This document shows positions 55,151 to 63,600 of a stretch of DNA of 64,000 nucleotides, piece after piece. The translations under genes were made by a program, and so were the position numbers. The notes under the pieces are model-generated. The model did not search any database. It saw only the letters and a program-made list of their open reading frames with translations, and had not been told where the DNA came from. Source of the DNA: Flavobacterium frigidimaris (GTDB taxonomy: Bacteria > Bacteroidota > Bacteroidia > Flavobacteriales > Flavobacteriaceae); assembly GCA_900129595.1 (NCBI GenBank), contig FQWG01000011.1:62001-126000 (forward strand), given 5' to 3'. Each line of letters begins with the position of its first letter. Position 1 is the first letter of the stretch.

Positions 55151-55852
55151 ATGAAAAAGAAATTGGTTGTTTTAACCGGAGCAGGAATTAGTGCCGAGAG
55201 CGGAATAAAAACATTTCGCGACAGTGATGGTTTATGGGAAGGTCACGATGTAATGGAAGTCGCAACTCCTGAAGGCTGGCGAAAAAACCAGGAACTGGTT
55301 TTGGACTTTTACAATAAAAGACGTCAGCAGCTTAAAGAAGTTGAGCCCAATTTAGGTCATAAAATTCTAGCCGAGTTAGAAAAGGATTTCGATGTTCATA
55401 TCATCACTCAAAATGTAGATGATCTGCATGAACGCGCCGGAAGTAAAAAAGTATTGCACCTGCACGGAGAATTATTAAAAGTGCGAAGTACACAAAACCG
55501 CAATTTAATTTTAGACTGGAAAGATGATTTATATACCGGCAATCTTGATGAAAACGGACATCAGCTACGACCACATATTGTTTGGTTTGGCGAGGACGTT
55601 CCTGCCCTTGAAGAAGCGATCGAAATTACGGAAACCGCTGATTATTTTGCCGTAATCGGGACTTCATTGCAAGTTTATCCGGCAGCAGGATTGATTTCGT
55701 ATACCTATAGTATTACGCCGGTTTTCTACATTGATCCTAAACCAATTGCAATCCCTAATATTCAGAATAAAGTCGAAGTCATTGCAAAACCTGCTTCTGA
55801 AGGTGTTGCCATTTTAAGACAAAAACTTTTAGAAATCGAAAAAAACCTATGA
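55151..55852 (+). CDS. Sir2-family NAD-dependent deacylase (class III)
   Basis: A 233-residue sirtuin. NAD site GAGISAESGIKTFRDSDGLW and QNVDDLHERAG with catalytic His in HLHGELLKV. The YxxR of class III (Tyr and Arg in LDFYNKRRQQL) points to removal of succinyl or malonyl groups. The zinc-binding Cys set is missing: after the HGE motif the insert reads STQNRNLILDWKDDLYTG with no Cys, so the structural zinc is absent, as in some Bacteroidota sirtuins. The ATG at 55151 is preferred over TTG at 55142. Overlaps the next gene by 4 bases. Confidence 0.88.
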   Translation: MKKKLVVLTGAGISAESGIKTFRDSDGLWEGHDVMEVATPEGWRKNQELVLDFYNKRRQQLKEVEPNLGHKILAELEKDFDVHIITQNVDDLHERAGSKKVLHLHGELLKVRSTQNRNLILDWKDDLYTGNLDENGHQLRPHIVWFGEDVPALEEAIEITETADYFAVIGTSLQVYPAAGLISYTYSITPVFYIDPKPIAIPNIQNKVEVIAKPASEGVAILRQKLLEIEKNL

Positions 55853-56541
55853 TATTCCAAAGCCGGTTACAAGAATTATCTCAGTATAATTTACTTAGTT
55901 TATTTTTTTTCTTTCTGATTGAAAACTTAATTTTGATAGTACTCTCCGTTGTGCTTGCAAAAGTCATCGAATACGACAACACCAGGCTGAACAAAACTGA
56001 TCGTAAATGGGTAATCACGACCTTAATTTGCAACACATTTATAACGTTGCTGGGCTTTGAGTTATATAATTACGGGATGATCAAAATCGATTTTTCACCA
56101 TCGCTTTTATCAATTATTACAGATACTTTTTTACTGATCATACTAATGGATTTTTTCACGTTTTGTTTTCATTTTCTGGCGCATTACCTAAAATGGTTTT
56201 ACCCTATTCATAAACTGCATCATACACATGTCGAAACAAGCGTTTATAGTCTTTATGTACTTCATCCTGTAGAAACGCTTGGATTTGGGATCATCTGGTT
56301 GTTTTCAATTACGTTATTGAGTTTCAATTATCTCAGTATTATTATTTATTTAATTTTAAATCTCTTATACGGGATTTTCGGGCATCTAAAAACAGATATT
56401 TTTCCCGATTTCTGGTACAAAGGATATTTTACAAAATGGATATCAACAACAAAATTTCACTCCAATCATCATAAAAATGAATCACATAATTTTGGTTTTT
56501 ATTTTACGATTTGGGATAAAATCTTCAAAACAAACATTTAA
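55849..56541 (+). CDS. Sterol desaturase / fatty acid hydroxylase family protein
   Basis: A 230-residue membrane protein with the His boxes of the fatty acid hydroxylase superfamily: HFLAHYLKWFYPIHKLHHTH, then TSVYSLYVLHP, and FHSNHHKNESHNFG at the end, which together bind a di-iron centre. Four to five TM segments. Substrate is unknown: a carotenoid, sterol or lipid acyl chain is possible. The start overlaps the sirtuin stop (ATGA), so it is the second gene of a pair. Confidence 0.85.
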   Translation: MIFQSRLQELSQYNLLSLFFFFLIENLILIVLSVVLAKVIEYDNTRLNKTDRKWVITTLICNTFITLLGFELYNYGMIKIDFSPSLLSIITDTFLLIILMDFFTFCFHFLAHYLKWFYPIHKLHHTHVETSVYSLYVLHPVETLGFGIIWLFSITLLSFNYLSIIIYLILNLLYGIFGHLKTDIFPDFWYKGYFTKWISTTKFHSNHHKNESHNFGFYFTIWDKIFKTNI

Positions 56542-56598
56542 TTTGCAAGTTCTGCCATAATAACGCTTCGGTAATTTTCAGAAGTTTTAACAATAGCT

Positions 56599-56606
56599 TA
56601 TATTTG
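56599..56606 (+). promoter_or_regulatory. Minus-7 promoter box of purB
   Basis: TATATTTG, a perfect TAnnTTTG box 25 bases before the purB ATG. It lies inside the longest open frame that includes purB, so translation from the earlier TTG (56604) is unlikely. Confidence 0.55.
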
Positions 56607-56630
56607 TGCCTTTCGAAAAACAACATAACA

Positions 56631-57977
56631 ATGACTACTTTAAACGAATTGAATGCTATATCACCAATTGACGGACGATATAGAAGTAAGACCCTTTCAT
56701 TAGCACCATTTTTCTCAGAAGAAGCTTTAATCAAATACCGTGTATTAGTTGAAATTGAATACTTTATTGCCTTGTGCGAAGTACCTTTGCCACAACTTGC
56801 AGACGTAAACCCAGATTTATTTGACAGTTTACGTGATATTTATAAAAATTTCTCTACTGAAGATGCTCTTTGGATAAAAGAAACGGAGAAAGTAACCAAT
56901 CACGACGTAAAAGCGGTGGAATACTTTATCAAAGATGCTTTTGAAAAATTAGGCTTATCTCAACACAAAGAGTTCATTCACTTCGGATTAACTTCTCAGG
57001 ATATCAACAATACCGCAATTCCTCTTTCTACAAAAGATGCTTTTGAGCAAGTATACATGCCTTCTTTAATTGCTTTAATTTCTAAATTAAAAGAATTAAG
57101 CGTAGAATGGAAGGACATTCCAATGTTAGCACGTACACACGGACAACCGGCTTCTCCTACTCGTTTAGGAAAAGAGATCTTAGTTTTTGTAGAACGTCTT
57201 GAAGAGCAGATGCGTTTATTGTTCAACATTCCGTTTGCCGCTAAATTTGGCGGTGCAACAGGAAACTACAATGCACATCACGTAGCGTATCCTCAGATCG
57301 ACTGGAAAAAATTTGGTAACAAATTTGTTGAAACAGATCTTGGTTTACACCATTCTTTTCCAACAACACAAATAGAGCATTACGATCATTTTGCTGCATT
57401 TTTTGATGCTTTAAAAAGAATCAACACTATCGTTATCGATTTAGATCGCGATATCTGGACGTATGTCTCGATGGATTATTTCAAACAAAGAATCAAAGCA
57501 GGAGAAATTGGATCTTCTGCAATGCCTCATAAAGTAAACCCTATTGATTTTGAAAACTCAGAAGGAAATTTAGGAATCGCAAATGCTATTTTTGAACATT
57601 TATCGGCTAAATTACCGGTATCAAGATTACAGCGCGATCTAACGGACAGTACTGTTTTACGTAATATTGGTGTGCCAATCGGACATACTATTATTGCTTT
57701 TGAAGCTTCGCTAAAAGGTTTAAACAAATTGCTTCTGAATGAAGCTAAGTTTGCCGAAGATTTAGAGAAAAACTGGGCTGTTGTAGCTGAGGCTATTCAA
57801 ACGATTTTACGTCGTGAAGCGTACCCAAATCCGTATGAAGCGTTGAAAGGTTTAACAAGAACCAACGAAGCTATTGATAAGAAAGCAATTCACAATTTTA
57901 TAGCAACCCTAGAAGTTTCTGACTCAGTTAGAGCCGAATTAATGGCTATAACTCCTAGTAATTATGTGGGAATATAA
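56631..57977 (+). CDS. purB: Adenylosuccinate lyase
   Basis: A 448-residue lyase of purine synthesis: cleaves fumarate from SAICAR and adenylosuccinate. It starts MTTLNELNAISPIDGRYRS, typical for this family, and has the fumarase/aspartase signature GSSAMPHKVNPIDFEN, the NAHHVAYPQIDW active-site stretch (ATGNYNAHH) and TSQDINNTA. The ATG at 56631 follows its promoter. Monocistronic with a terminator at 57998-58034. Confidence 0.96.
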   Translation: MTTLNELNAISPIDGRYRSKTLSLAPFFSEEALIKYRVLVEIEYFIALCEVPLPQLADVNPDLFDSLRDIYKNFSTEDALWIKETEKVTNHDVKAVEYFIKDAFEKLGLSQHKEFIHFGLTSQDINNTAIPLSTKDAFEQVYMPSLIALISKLKELSVEWKDIPMLARTHGQPASPTRLGKEILVFVERLEEQMRLLFNIPFAAKFGGATGNYNAHHVAYPQIDWKKFGNKFVETDLGLHHSFPTTQIEHYDHFAAFFDALKRINTIVIDLDRDIWTYVSMDYFKQRIKAGEIGSSAMPHKVNPIDFENSEGNLGIANAIFEHLSAKLPVSRLQRDLTDSTVLRNIGVPIGHTIIAFEASLKGLNKLLLNEAKFAEDLEKNWAVVAEAIQTILRREAYPNPYEALKGLTRTNEAIDKKAIHNFIATLEVSDSVRAELMAITPSNYVGI

Positions 57978-57997
57978 ATAAAATTTAAAATATTTTA

Positions 57998-58034
57998 TCA
58001 AAAAAAGCTATCTTTATCGAGATAGCTTTTTTTT
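57998..58034 (+). terminator. Terminator after purB
   Basis: AAAAAAGCTATCTT and GAGATAGCTTTTTT: a GCTATC/GATAGC stem with flanking A/T pairs and a T-run, 21 bases beyond the stop. Confidence 0.9.
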
Positions 58035-58039
58035 GTTTA

Positions 58040-58195
58040 AACCATGAAATAGCCCGGATTGAAATGAAAAGCCTTTTGCTAAAAAAAATCTATTTTTTTG
58101 CAGAAACAGAGCGACCAACGGAAGCTCCTGTAGCTGCGTTAAAAATATTTTTTTTGAGCAAAAGCTTGAAATGGAAAGCTGGATTAGCTCCCTAA
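58040..58195. repeat. Intergenic palindromic element, copy D
   Basis: The outer parts AAATAGCCCGGATTGAAATG and TGGAAAGCTGGATTAGCTCC are inverse likenesses, as in copies A-C, and the inside holds AAAAGCCTTTTGC, GCAAAAGC and a loop with ACCAACGGAAGCTCCTG. More diverged than B and C. It fills most of the leader of the antiporter gene, ending 16 bases before its ATG. Confidence 0.6.
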
Positions 58196-58210
58196 TATAA
58201 ATACCACTTT

Positions 58211-60460
58211 ATGATTGCCTTAAGCGCCGCTGCAGAAACTACACACCATTTACAACCCCTTATTAGCGACTTGGGATTAATCCTGATGACCGCCGGAATT
58301 GCCGTTTTGATATTTAAAAAAATGAAACAGCCTCTGGTTTTAGGCTATTTGATTGCCGGATTTTTAGCTGGAAACCACTTTGACTTTTTTCCTTCCATTA
58401 CTGACATGAAAAGTGTTGAAGTCTGGGCTGAAATTGGGGTAATCTTTTTACTTTTTAGTCTGGGGCTCGAATTTAGTTTTAAGAAATTAATGAAAGTCGG
58501 AGGAACATCCTCAATCACTGCCATAACCCAAATTTTATCCATGACCCTCATTGGTTACTGTGTGGGACAATGGATGGGCTGGGGAAAAATGGATAGTATT
58601 TTTCTTGGGGCAACACTCTCGATTTCATCTACAACCATTATTATTCGTGCATTTGACGAGCTGGGAGTAAAAGGAAAAAAGTTTGTGGGCATTGTCTTTG
58701 GTGCTTTAATTGTCGAAGATATCGTGGCCATTTTGATGTTGGTTTTACTATCGACAATTGCTGTAAGCGATCAGGTTTCGGGCACTGAGCTGCTGCAATC
58801 TGTTTTAAAATTAGTGTTCTTTTTAATCATCTGGTTTTTGGGCGGAATTTTTATTATTCCAACAATCCTGAAAAAAGCAAAACATCTTCTGACAGACGAA
58901 ATGTTGCTGATTATCTCCCTGGCGCTTTGTTTAATGATGGTTATGTTTGCTGCAAATGTTGGCTTCTCTCCTGCCCTTGGTGCTTTTATTATGGGGTCTA
59001 TTATTGCAGAAACAACTCAGGCAGAAAAAATCGAACATTTGATTCAGCCTGTAAAAGACTTGTTTGGTGCTGTTTTCTTCGTATCGGTCGGAATGTTGAT
59101 CAATCCTGAAACCTTAATTACTTACGCCTTACCAGTGGCACTTATTACGCTTATTACTATTTTCGGAAAAGCAATTAGTTCGTCTATAGGAGCTTTATTA
59201 TCAGGACAGCCTCTGAAACAATCCGTGCAAACCGGAATGAGTCTGGCGCAAATTGGTGAGTTTTCCTTTATTATTGCGACTTTAGGTATGACACTTAAAG
59301 TAACCAGCGACTTTTTATACCCTATAATCGTTGCCGTGTCCGCTATCACAACATTTACAACTCCATTTTTAATTAAATATTCAGATCCTTTTTCAGGATA
59401 TCTGGAACGAAAACTCCCTAAAAAATGGATCAAAAACATTAATCGATATAGTGTGAATGCACAGGCAATTAAATCTGTAAGTACCTGGCAGATTGTCCTT
59501 CGTGCTTCGATCACACAAATCATATTGCATACTATTATTATTACGGCCATTATTTTATTGTCGGCTAAATTTGTTGCACCTTTAGTAGCAGATACACGAT
59601 TTGGCAATACGTTGGCTGCATTGATCACACTAGTTATTATTGCTCCGTTTTTATGGGCACTTTCATTGCGACGCGTAAAAGTAAATGAAGTAGAAACCTT
59701 GTGGGAAGAACGCAAATATCGTGGAGCCCTTTTGATGCTTATTTTAATAAGAATGAGCCTTGGTTTATTTTTTGTTGGTTTCTTACTTAATATTTTCTTT
59801 TCTCCTTTAGTAGCTTTCGTTGCGTTGATAATTGCGATTGGGGCTTATCAACTGTTTCCTAAAAAACTGAACGAACAATATCATAAAATTGAAAATCACT
59901 TTTTGAAAAACCTTAACGATCGTGAAAACAAAAAAATAGACAGAAGATATGCCAATTTAATGCCTTGGGATGGTCACATGTCTATTTTTGATATTGGAAA
60001 AGAATCTAACCTTGCCGGTAAAACGCTGCAGGAATTGCGCATCCGTGAGAATATGGGAATTAATATTGCCTTTATCAGGCGTGGTGAAATCACAATCCCA
60101 ATCCCAACTAAAAACGAACGTTTGTTTCCGGGTGATGAAATTTGTGTCATTGGTACTGATGAGCAAATCGCAGAGTTTACCAATTATTTACAGAATGAAG
60201 TAGAAGCCACCAAAAACCACGAAGAATCAGATATTGTTTTACGTCAGTTAGAGATTTCTAATGAAGATTTTATTCAAAAAAGTATTGGACAGTTTAGGGA
60301 AAAAACCGGTGGACTTGTAGTTGGGATTGAAAGAAACGGGAACCGAATTTTAAATCCGGAATCGCATCTGATCTTAGAAAAAAATGATATTATATGGGTC
60401 GTTGGAGATAAAAAACGAATGAACGATTTAATGAAAGACAGTGTACATGTCGCTCTATAA
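58211..60460 (+). CDS. KefB-type cation:proton antiporter with TrkA-C domains
   Basis: A 749-residue CPA2-family protein with 12-13 TM segments (residues 15-575, ISDLGLILMTAGIAVLIFKK, GFLAGNHF, FSLGLEFSFKKLM, GANSIAETTQ-type TM11) and two C-terminal regulatory TrkA-C domains (about 590-655, LAGKTLQELRIRENMGINIA; about 672-749, GLVVGIERNGNRI). There is no TrkA-N nucleotide-binding domain, unlike KefB/KefC proper. It likely exchanges K+ or Na+ for protons. The leader contains palindromic element D. Confidence 0.9.
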   Translation: MIALSAAAETTHHLQPLISDLGLILMTAGIAVLIFKKMKQPLVLGYLIAGFLAGNHFDFFPSITDMKSVEVWAEIGVIFLLFSLGLEFSFKKLMKVGGTSSITAITQILSMTLIGYCVGQWMGWGKMDSIFLGATLSISSTTIIIRAFDELGVKGKKFVGIVFGALIVEDIVAILMLVLLSTIAVSDQVSGTELLQSVLKLVFFLIIWFLGGIFIIPTILKKAKHLLTDEMLLIISLALCLMMVMFAANVGFSPALGAFIMGSIIAETTQAEKIEHLIQPVKDLFGAVFFVSVGMLINPETLITYALPVALITLITIFGKAISSSIGALLSGQPLKQSVQTGMSLAQIGEFSFIIATLGMTLKVTSDFLYPIIVAVSAITTFTTPFLIKYSDPFSGYLERKLPKKWIKNINRYSVNAQAIKSVSTWQIVLRASITQIILHTIIITAIILLSAKFVAPLVADTRFGNTLAALITLVIIAPFLWALSLRRVKVNEVETLWEERKYRGALLMLILIRMSLGLFFVGFLLNIFFSPLVAFVALIIAIGAYQLFPKKLNEQYHKIENHFLKNLNDRENKKIDRRYANLMPWDGHMSIFDIGKESNLAGKTLQELRIRENMGINIAFIRRGEITIPIPTKNERLFPGDEICVIGTDEQIAEFTNYLQNEVEATKNHEESDIVLRQLEISNEDFIQKSIGQFREKTGGLVVGIERNGNRILNPESHLILEKNDIIWVVGDKKRMNDLMKDSVHVAL

Positions 60461-60469
60461 CATTTTTAT

Positions 60470-60551
60470 ATAAGTTACTAAGGTGCTAAGTTTCTAAGAT
60501 GAGAAAGAGTTAAACTCTTAGTAACTTAAAAACTTAGCACCTTAGAAGCTA
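60470..60551. repeat. CTTAG-type repeat between convergent genes
   Basis: AAGTTACTAAGGTGCTAAGT, then CTTAGTAACTTAAAAACTTAG and CACCTTAGAAGC form a long, near-perfect inverted repeat (about 35-base arms) that may terminate both the antiporter and the peroxiredoxin transcripts. Confidence 0.75.
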
Positions 60552-60559
60552 AAAAAAGC

Positions 60560-61198
60560 TTATTTATTAGGTTGCGGTGTCATTCGCAAGTAAGGCTTGA
60601 TTGGCGTATGCCCTTTTGGGAATTTCGCCGGAATCTCACTATCAGGAACAGCTGGCGTAATTACTACATCTTGTCCGTCTTTCCAGTTTGCGGGTGTTGC
60701 TACGCTATAATCTGCGGTTAGCTGCAAACTATCAATAACACGAAGCAATTCATCAAAATTTCTTCCTGTAGAGGCCGGATAAGTCAATGTCAGCTTTATT
60801 TTTTTATCAGGGCCAATTACAAAAACCGAACGCACTGTAAATTTTTCACTTGCATTTGGATGCAGCATATCGTATAAAGTCGCTATCTTTTTGTCTTCGT
60901 CAGCAATTATCGGAAAGTTAACTACTGTATTTTGAGTTTCGTTGATGTCTTTGATCCACTCTTTGTGAGATTCAAGACCATCCACACTTAAAGCTATTAC
61001 TTTAGTATTTCTTTTTTTAAATTCCGGAACATAGTTGGCAACAGTCCCTAATTCAGTTGTACAAACAGGAGTAAAATCTGCAGGATGCGAAAATAAAACA
61101 CCCCAGGAATCTCCTAACCACTCATGAAAATTGATCGGTCCTTCGGTTGTTTCTGCATGAAAATCCGGAGCAATATCCCCTAATCTTAATGTTGACAT
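60560..61198 (-). CDS. 1-Cys peroxiredoxin (Prx6 type)
   Basis: A 212-residue Prx6-like peroxiredoxin; peroxidatic Cys in HPADFTPVCTTELG (about residue 46), with the Prx6 features FHEWLGDSWGVLF, IADEDKKIATLYDM and the long C-terminal domain with TPANWKDGQDVVITPAV. No second, resolving Cys is seen. It reduces hydrogen and organic peroxides in the cytoplasm. Monocistronic. Confidence 0.95.
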   Translation of the reverse strand: MSTLRLGDIAPDFHAETTEGPINFHEWLGDSWGVLFSHPADFTPVCTTELGTVANYVPEFKKRNTKVIALSVDGLESHKEWIKDINETQNTVVNFPIIADEDKKIATLYDMLHPNASEKFTVRSVFVIGPDKKIKLTLTYPASTGRNFDELLRVIDSLQLTADYSVATPANWKDGQDVVITPAVPDSEIPAKFPKGHTPIKPYLRMTPQPNK

Positions 61199-61388
61199 AA
61201 TTATATTTTTTTAGTTCATCTAAAATTAGTCAAAAAAAGAACAAGGAAAACATCAATTTTTTAAAAATAAGTTAAAATTCTATTTTTTCTATCAAGTTAG
61301 TATTTAACATAAAATATAACGTATTGCAAAATACCAAATGACAAGTATTACAAGCAAAAATAAGGTACCGGACGAATCATTATCGCGT

Positions 61389-62606
61389 TTATTTCTTCTT
61401 CTGAATATTGGGTAAAAAGTAACATAAAATACCAATTAATGGTAAATAAGAACTTATTGTAAATACATATTCGATGCTTGTTTTATCAGCAACATAACCC
61501 AAAATAGCAGATCCTAAACCTCCCATTCCGAAAGCGAACCCAAAGAAAAGACCTGAAATCATTCCCACTTTTCCGGGTTTCAATTCTTGCGCAAAAACCA
61601 AAATAGCCGAAAATGCAGAGGCAATAATAACCCCAATAACCACAGCCAGAATACCGGTCCAGAATAAATTGGCATAAGGCAAAAGCAATGTAAACGGTGC
61701 AGCTCCTAAAATAGAAAACCAAATAATATATTTTCTTCCAAAATGATCTCCTAACGGGCCACCTATCAACGTTCCCGCTGCTACCGAAGCCAGAAAAATG
61801 AATAAGTACAATTGAGAATCCTGTACGGTCATCGAAAATTTACTCATTAAATAAAAAGTAAAATAACTTGACATACTCGCCATATAAAAGAATTTCGAAA
61901 AGATCAGAAACAATAAAACGATGATCGAAATTGTAATTTTTCTATTAGATAAAGGAACCGTTTCTTCTTCTAAACTTACTTTTTTAGCCGCTCTCAAAGC
62001 CATATGATCCTGATACCAGACTGCAATTCTGGATAAAATCAAAATCCCTATAAAACCAGCAATCACAAACCAGATGACATACGATTGTCCGTGTGGCGCC
62101 ACTATTAAGGCAACCAATAAAGGCCCAATCGCACTTCCTGCATTTCCTCCTAATTGAAAAATAGATTGTGCCAAACCACGTTTACCACCCGAACCTAAAA
62201 AGGCAACACGGGAAGCTTCCGGATGAAATATAGAAGAACCAATCCCTACAAAAGCTACAGAAACTAATATCATCCAGAAAGAACTGGCAATCGATAACAA
62301 TCCCAATCCCACAATAGTAAAAAGCATAGAGATGACAAGTGAATAGGGTTTTGGCTTTTTATCTGTATAAAAACCTATAAAAGGCTGAAGCAATGAAGCC
62401 GTTAGTTGAAAAACAAAGGTGATTAATCCGATTTGGGTAAAACTCAGACTAAAATTTTCTTTTAAAATTGGATATGCTGCCGGGATTACGGCCTGCATTA
62501 AATCATTTAAAAGATGTGCAAATGCAATTGAGAATAAAACAGAATAAACTGTTTTTTGAACCAAAGCCCCACTGTCAATTGTGGCCTTTTGTGTAGATGA
62601 ATTCAT
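61389..62606 (-). CDS. MFS transporter, fosmidomycin-resistance (Fsr) type
   Basis: A 405-residue major facilitator with 12 TM segments. N-terminal VLFSIAFAHLLNDLMQAVIP and loop 2-3 IGFYTDKKPKPYSLVI are those of the Fsr subfamily; further GGNAGSAIGPLLVALI, FYFTFYLMSKFSMTVQDSQL and GDHFGRKYIIWFSILGAA. Substrate in this organism is not known; Fsr members export small anionic compounds. The ATG at 62606 replaces the TTG at 62621. It lies 17 bases after the AEC transporter on the same strand. Confidence 0.9.
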   Translation of the reverse strand: MNSSTQKATIDSGALVQKTVYSVLFSIAFAHLLNDLMQAVIPAAYPILKENFSLSFTQIGLITFVFQLTASLLQPFIGFYTDKKPKPYSLVISMLFTIVGLGLLSIASSFWMILVSVAFVGIGSSIFHPEASRVAFLGSGGKRGLAQSIFQLGGNAGSAIGPLLVALIVAPHGQSYVIWFVIAGFIGILILSRIAVWYQDHMALRAAKKVSLEEETVPLSNRKITISIIVLLFLIFSKFFYMASMSSYFTFYLMSKFSMTVQDSQLYLFIFLASVAAGTLIGGPLGDHFGRKYIIWFSILGAAPFTLLLPYANLFWTGILAVVIGVIIASAFSAILVFAQELKPGKVGMISGLFFGFAFGMGGLGSAILGYVADKTSIEYVFTISSYLPLIGILCYFLPNIQKKK

Positions 62607-62623
62607 ATTCGTAGTAAACAAAA

Positions 62624-63538
62624 TTAAACGGCAAAACTAAGGATAAAATACCATATAGCGAGCGTTATAAACGAAATTGGAATTCCAAAACCAATCATCA
62701 TACTGCTTAATTTTGGCTTTAGTCCATAAGTCGAAGCTAAAATCGCACCTGTAATCATGGGTGCCATTGCTATTTCTATAATTGTTATTTTAATGGCTTC
62801 AGAATGCTGCTTCAAAATAAAAACATATAAAACCAAAATAACAAACGGAGTTACAATAAGCCTAAAGAAAAGTCCCAGTCTCAGAAAACGCCAATGCTGG
62901 CTCTTTCGATCAAAAGTAAGCTGCAATCCTACAGAAAGCAATGCTAAAGGTGTTACCAGACTTCCAATTTTCAGTAAACCAAATTGAAGATTTGACGCTA
63001 AATCATATTGAAAAACATTCATCAAACAAGCCACAACAAAAGTAATGAAAGGCGGAAAAAACACTATCTTTTTGAAAATGCTAAAAGTATCCGGACTTCC
63101 TTTTGAATAAAAAGCGGCTACAAAAACACCTAAAGTTGAAACCACCACAAATGTTCCGGGCTGATCAACCAGAATGGCCGTCTCTAAGCCTTTTTTTCCA
63201 AACAAAGCTTCTATTATAGGATATCCCAGAAAAGATGAATTACTTAATCCCGCGGTCAGAATCAAACAGCCAATGAGTTTATTCGACCATCCCAGTCTTT
63301 TGCCCAGAAAATGAAAAAATACAAAAGCCAATATAAAACTAATCCAGCCTGAAGCTATCGGAAAAAGCAATTCATTACTCCATTTTATCTTCGGAATGTG
63401 ATATAAGGTGATCGCCGGCAAACAGATATAAATCACAATCTTATTCAACACCTTATATATACGGGTTGGAAATTGCTTAATATGCTGTAAAACCAAACCT
63501 AAGGCAAGAAAGAAAAAGATAAGAATAAAATTGTTCAT
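62624..63538 (-). CDS. AEC family transporter
   Basis: A 304-residue auxin efflux carrier-type permease with about ten TM segments: KVLNKIVIYICLPAITLYHI, LTAGLSNSSFLGYPIIEALF and the C-terminal ASTYGLKPKLSSMMIGFGIP. Such transporters export or import carboxylates such as malate or malonate. It is 17 bases before the Fsr gene and probably co-transcribed. Substrate unassigned. Confidence 0.88.
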   Translation of the reverse strand: MNNFILIFFFLALGLVLQHIKQFPTRIYKVLNKIVIYICLPAITLYHIPKIKWSNELLFPIASGWISFILAFVFFHFLGKRLGWSNKLIGCLILTAGLSNSSFLGYPIIEALFGKKGLETAILVDQPGTFVVVSTLGVFVAAFYSKGSPDTFSIFKKIVFFPPFITFVVACLMNVFQYDLASNLQFGLLKIGSLVTPLALLSVGLQLTFDRKSQHWRFLRLGLFFRLIVTPFVILVLYVFILKQHSEAIKITIIEIAMAPMITGAILASTYGLKPKLSSMMIGFGIPISFITLAIWYFILSFAV

Positions 63539-63600
63539 GGCACTAAAAGCATCAAAAATAGATTAGTATGAATGTAGATTTTAAATAAGCTTAAAACATT

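Noticed and set aside
59122..59715. 197-codon minus-strand frame inside the antiporter
   Set aside because: Antisense of TM segments; the antiporter frame is complete and conserved.
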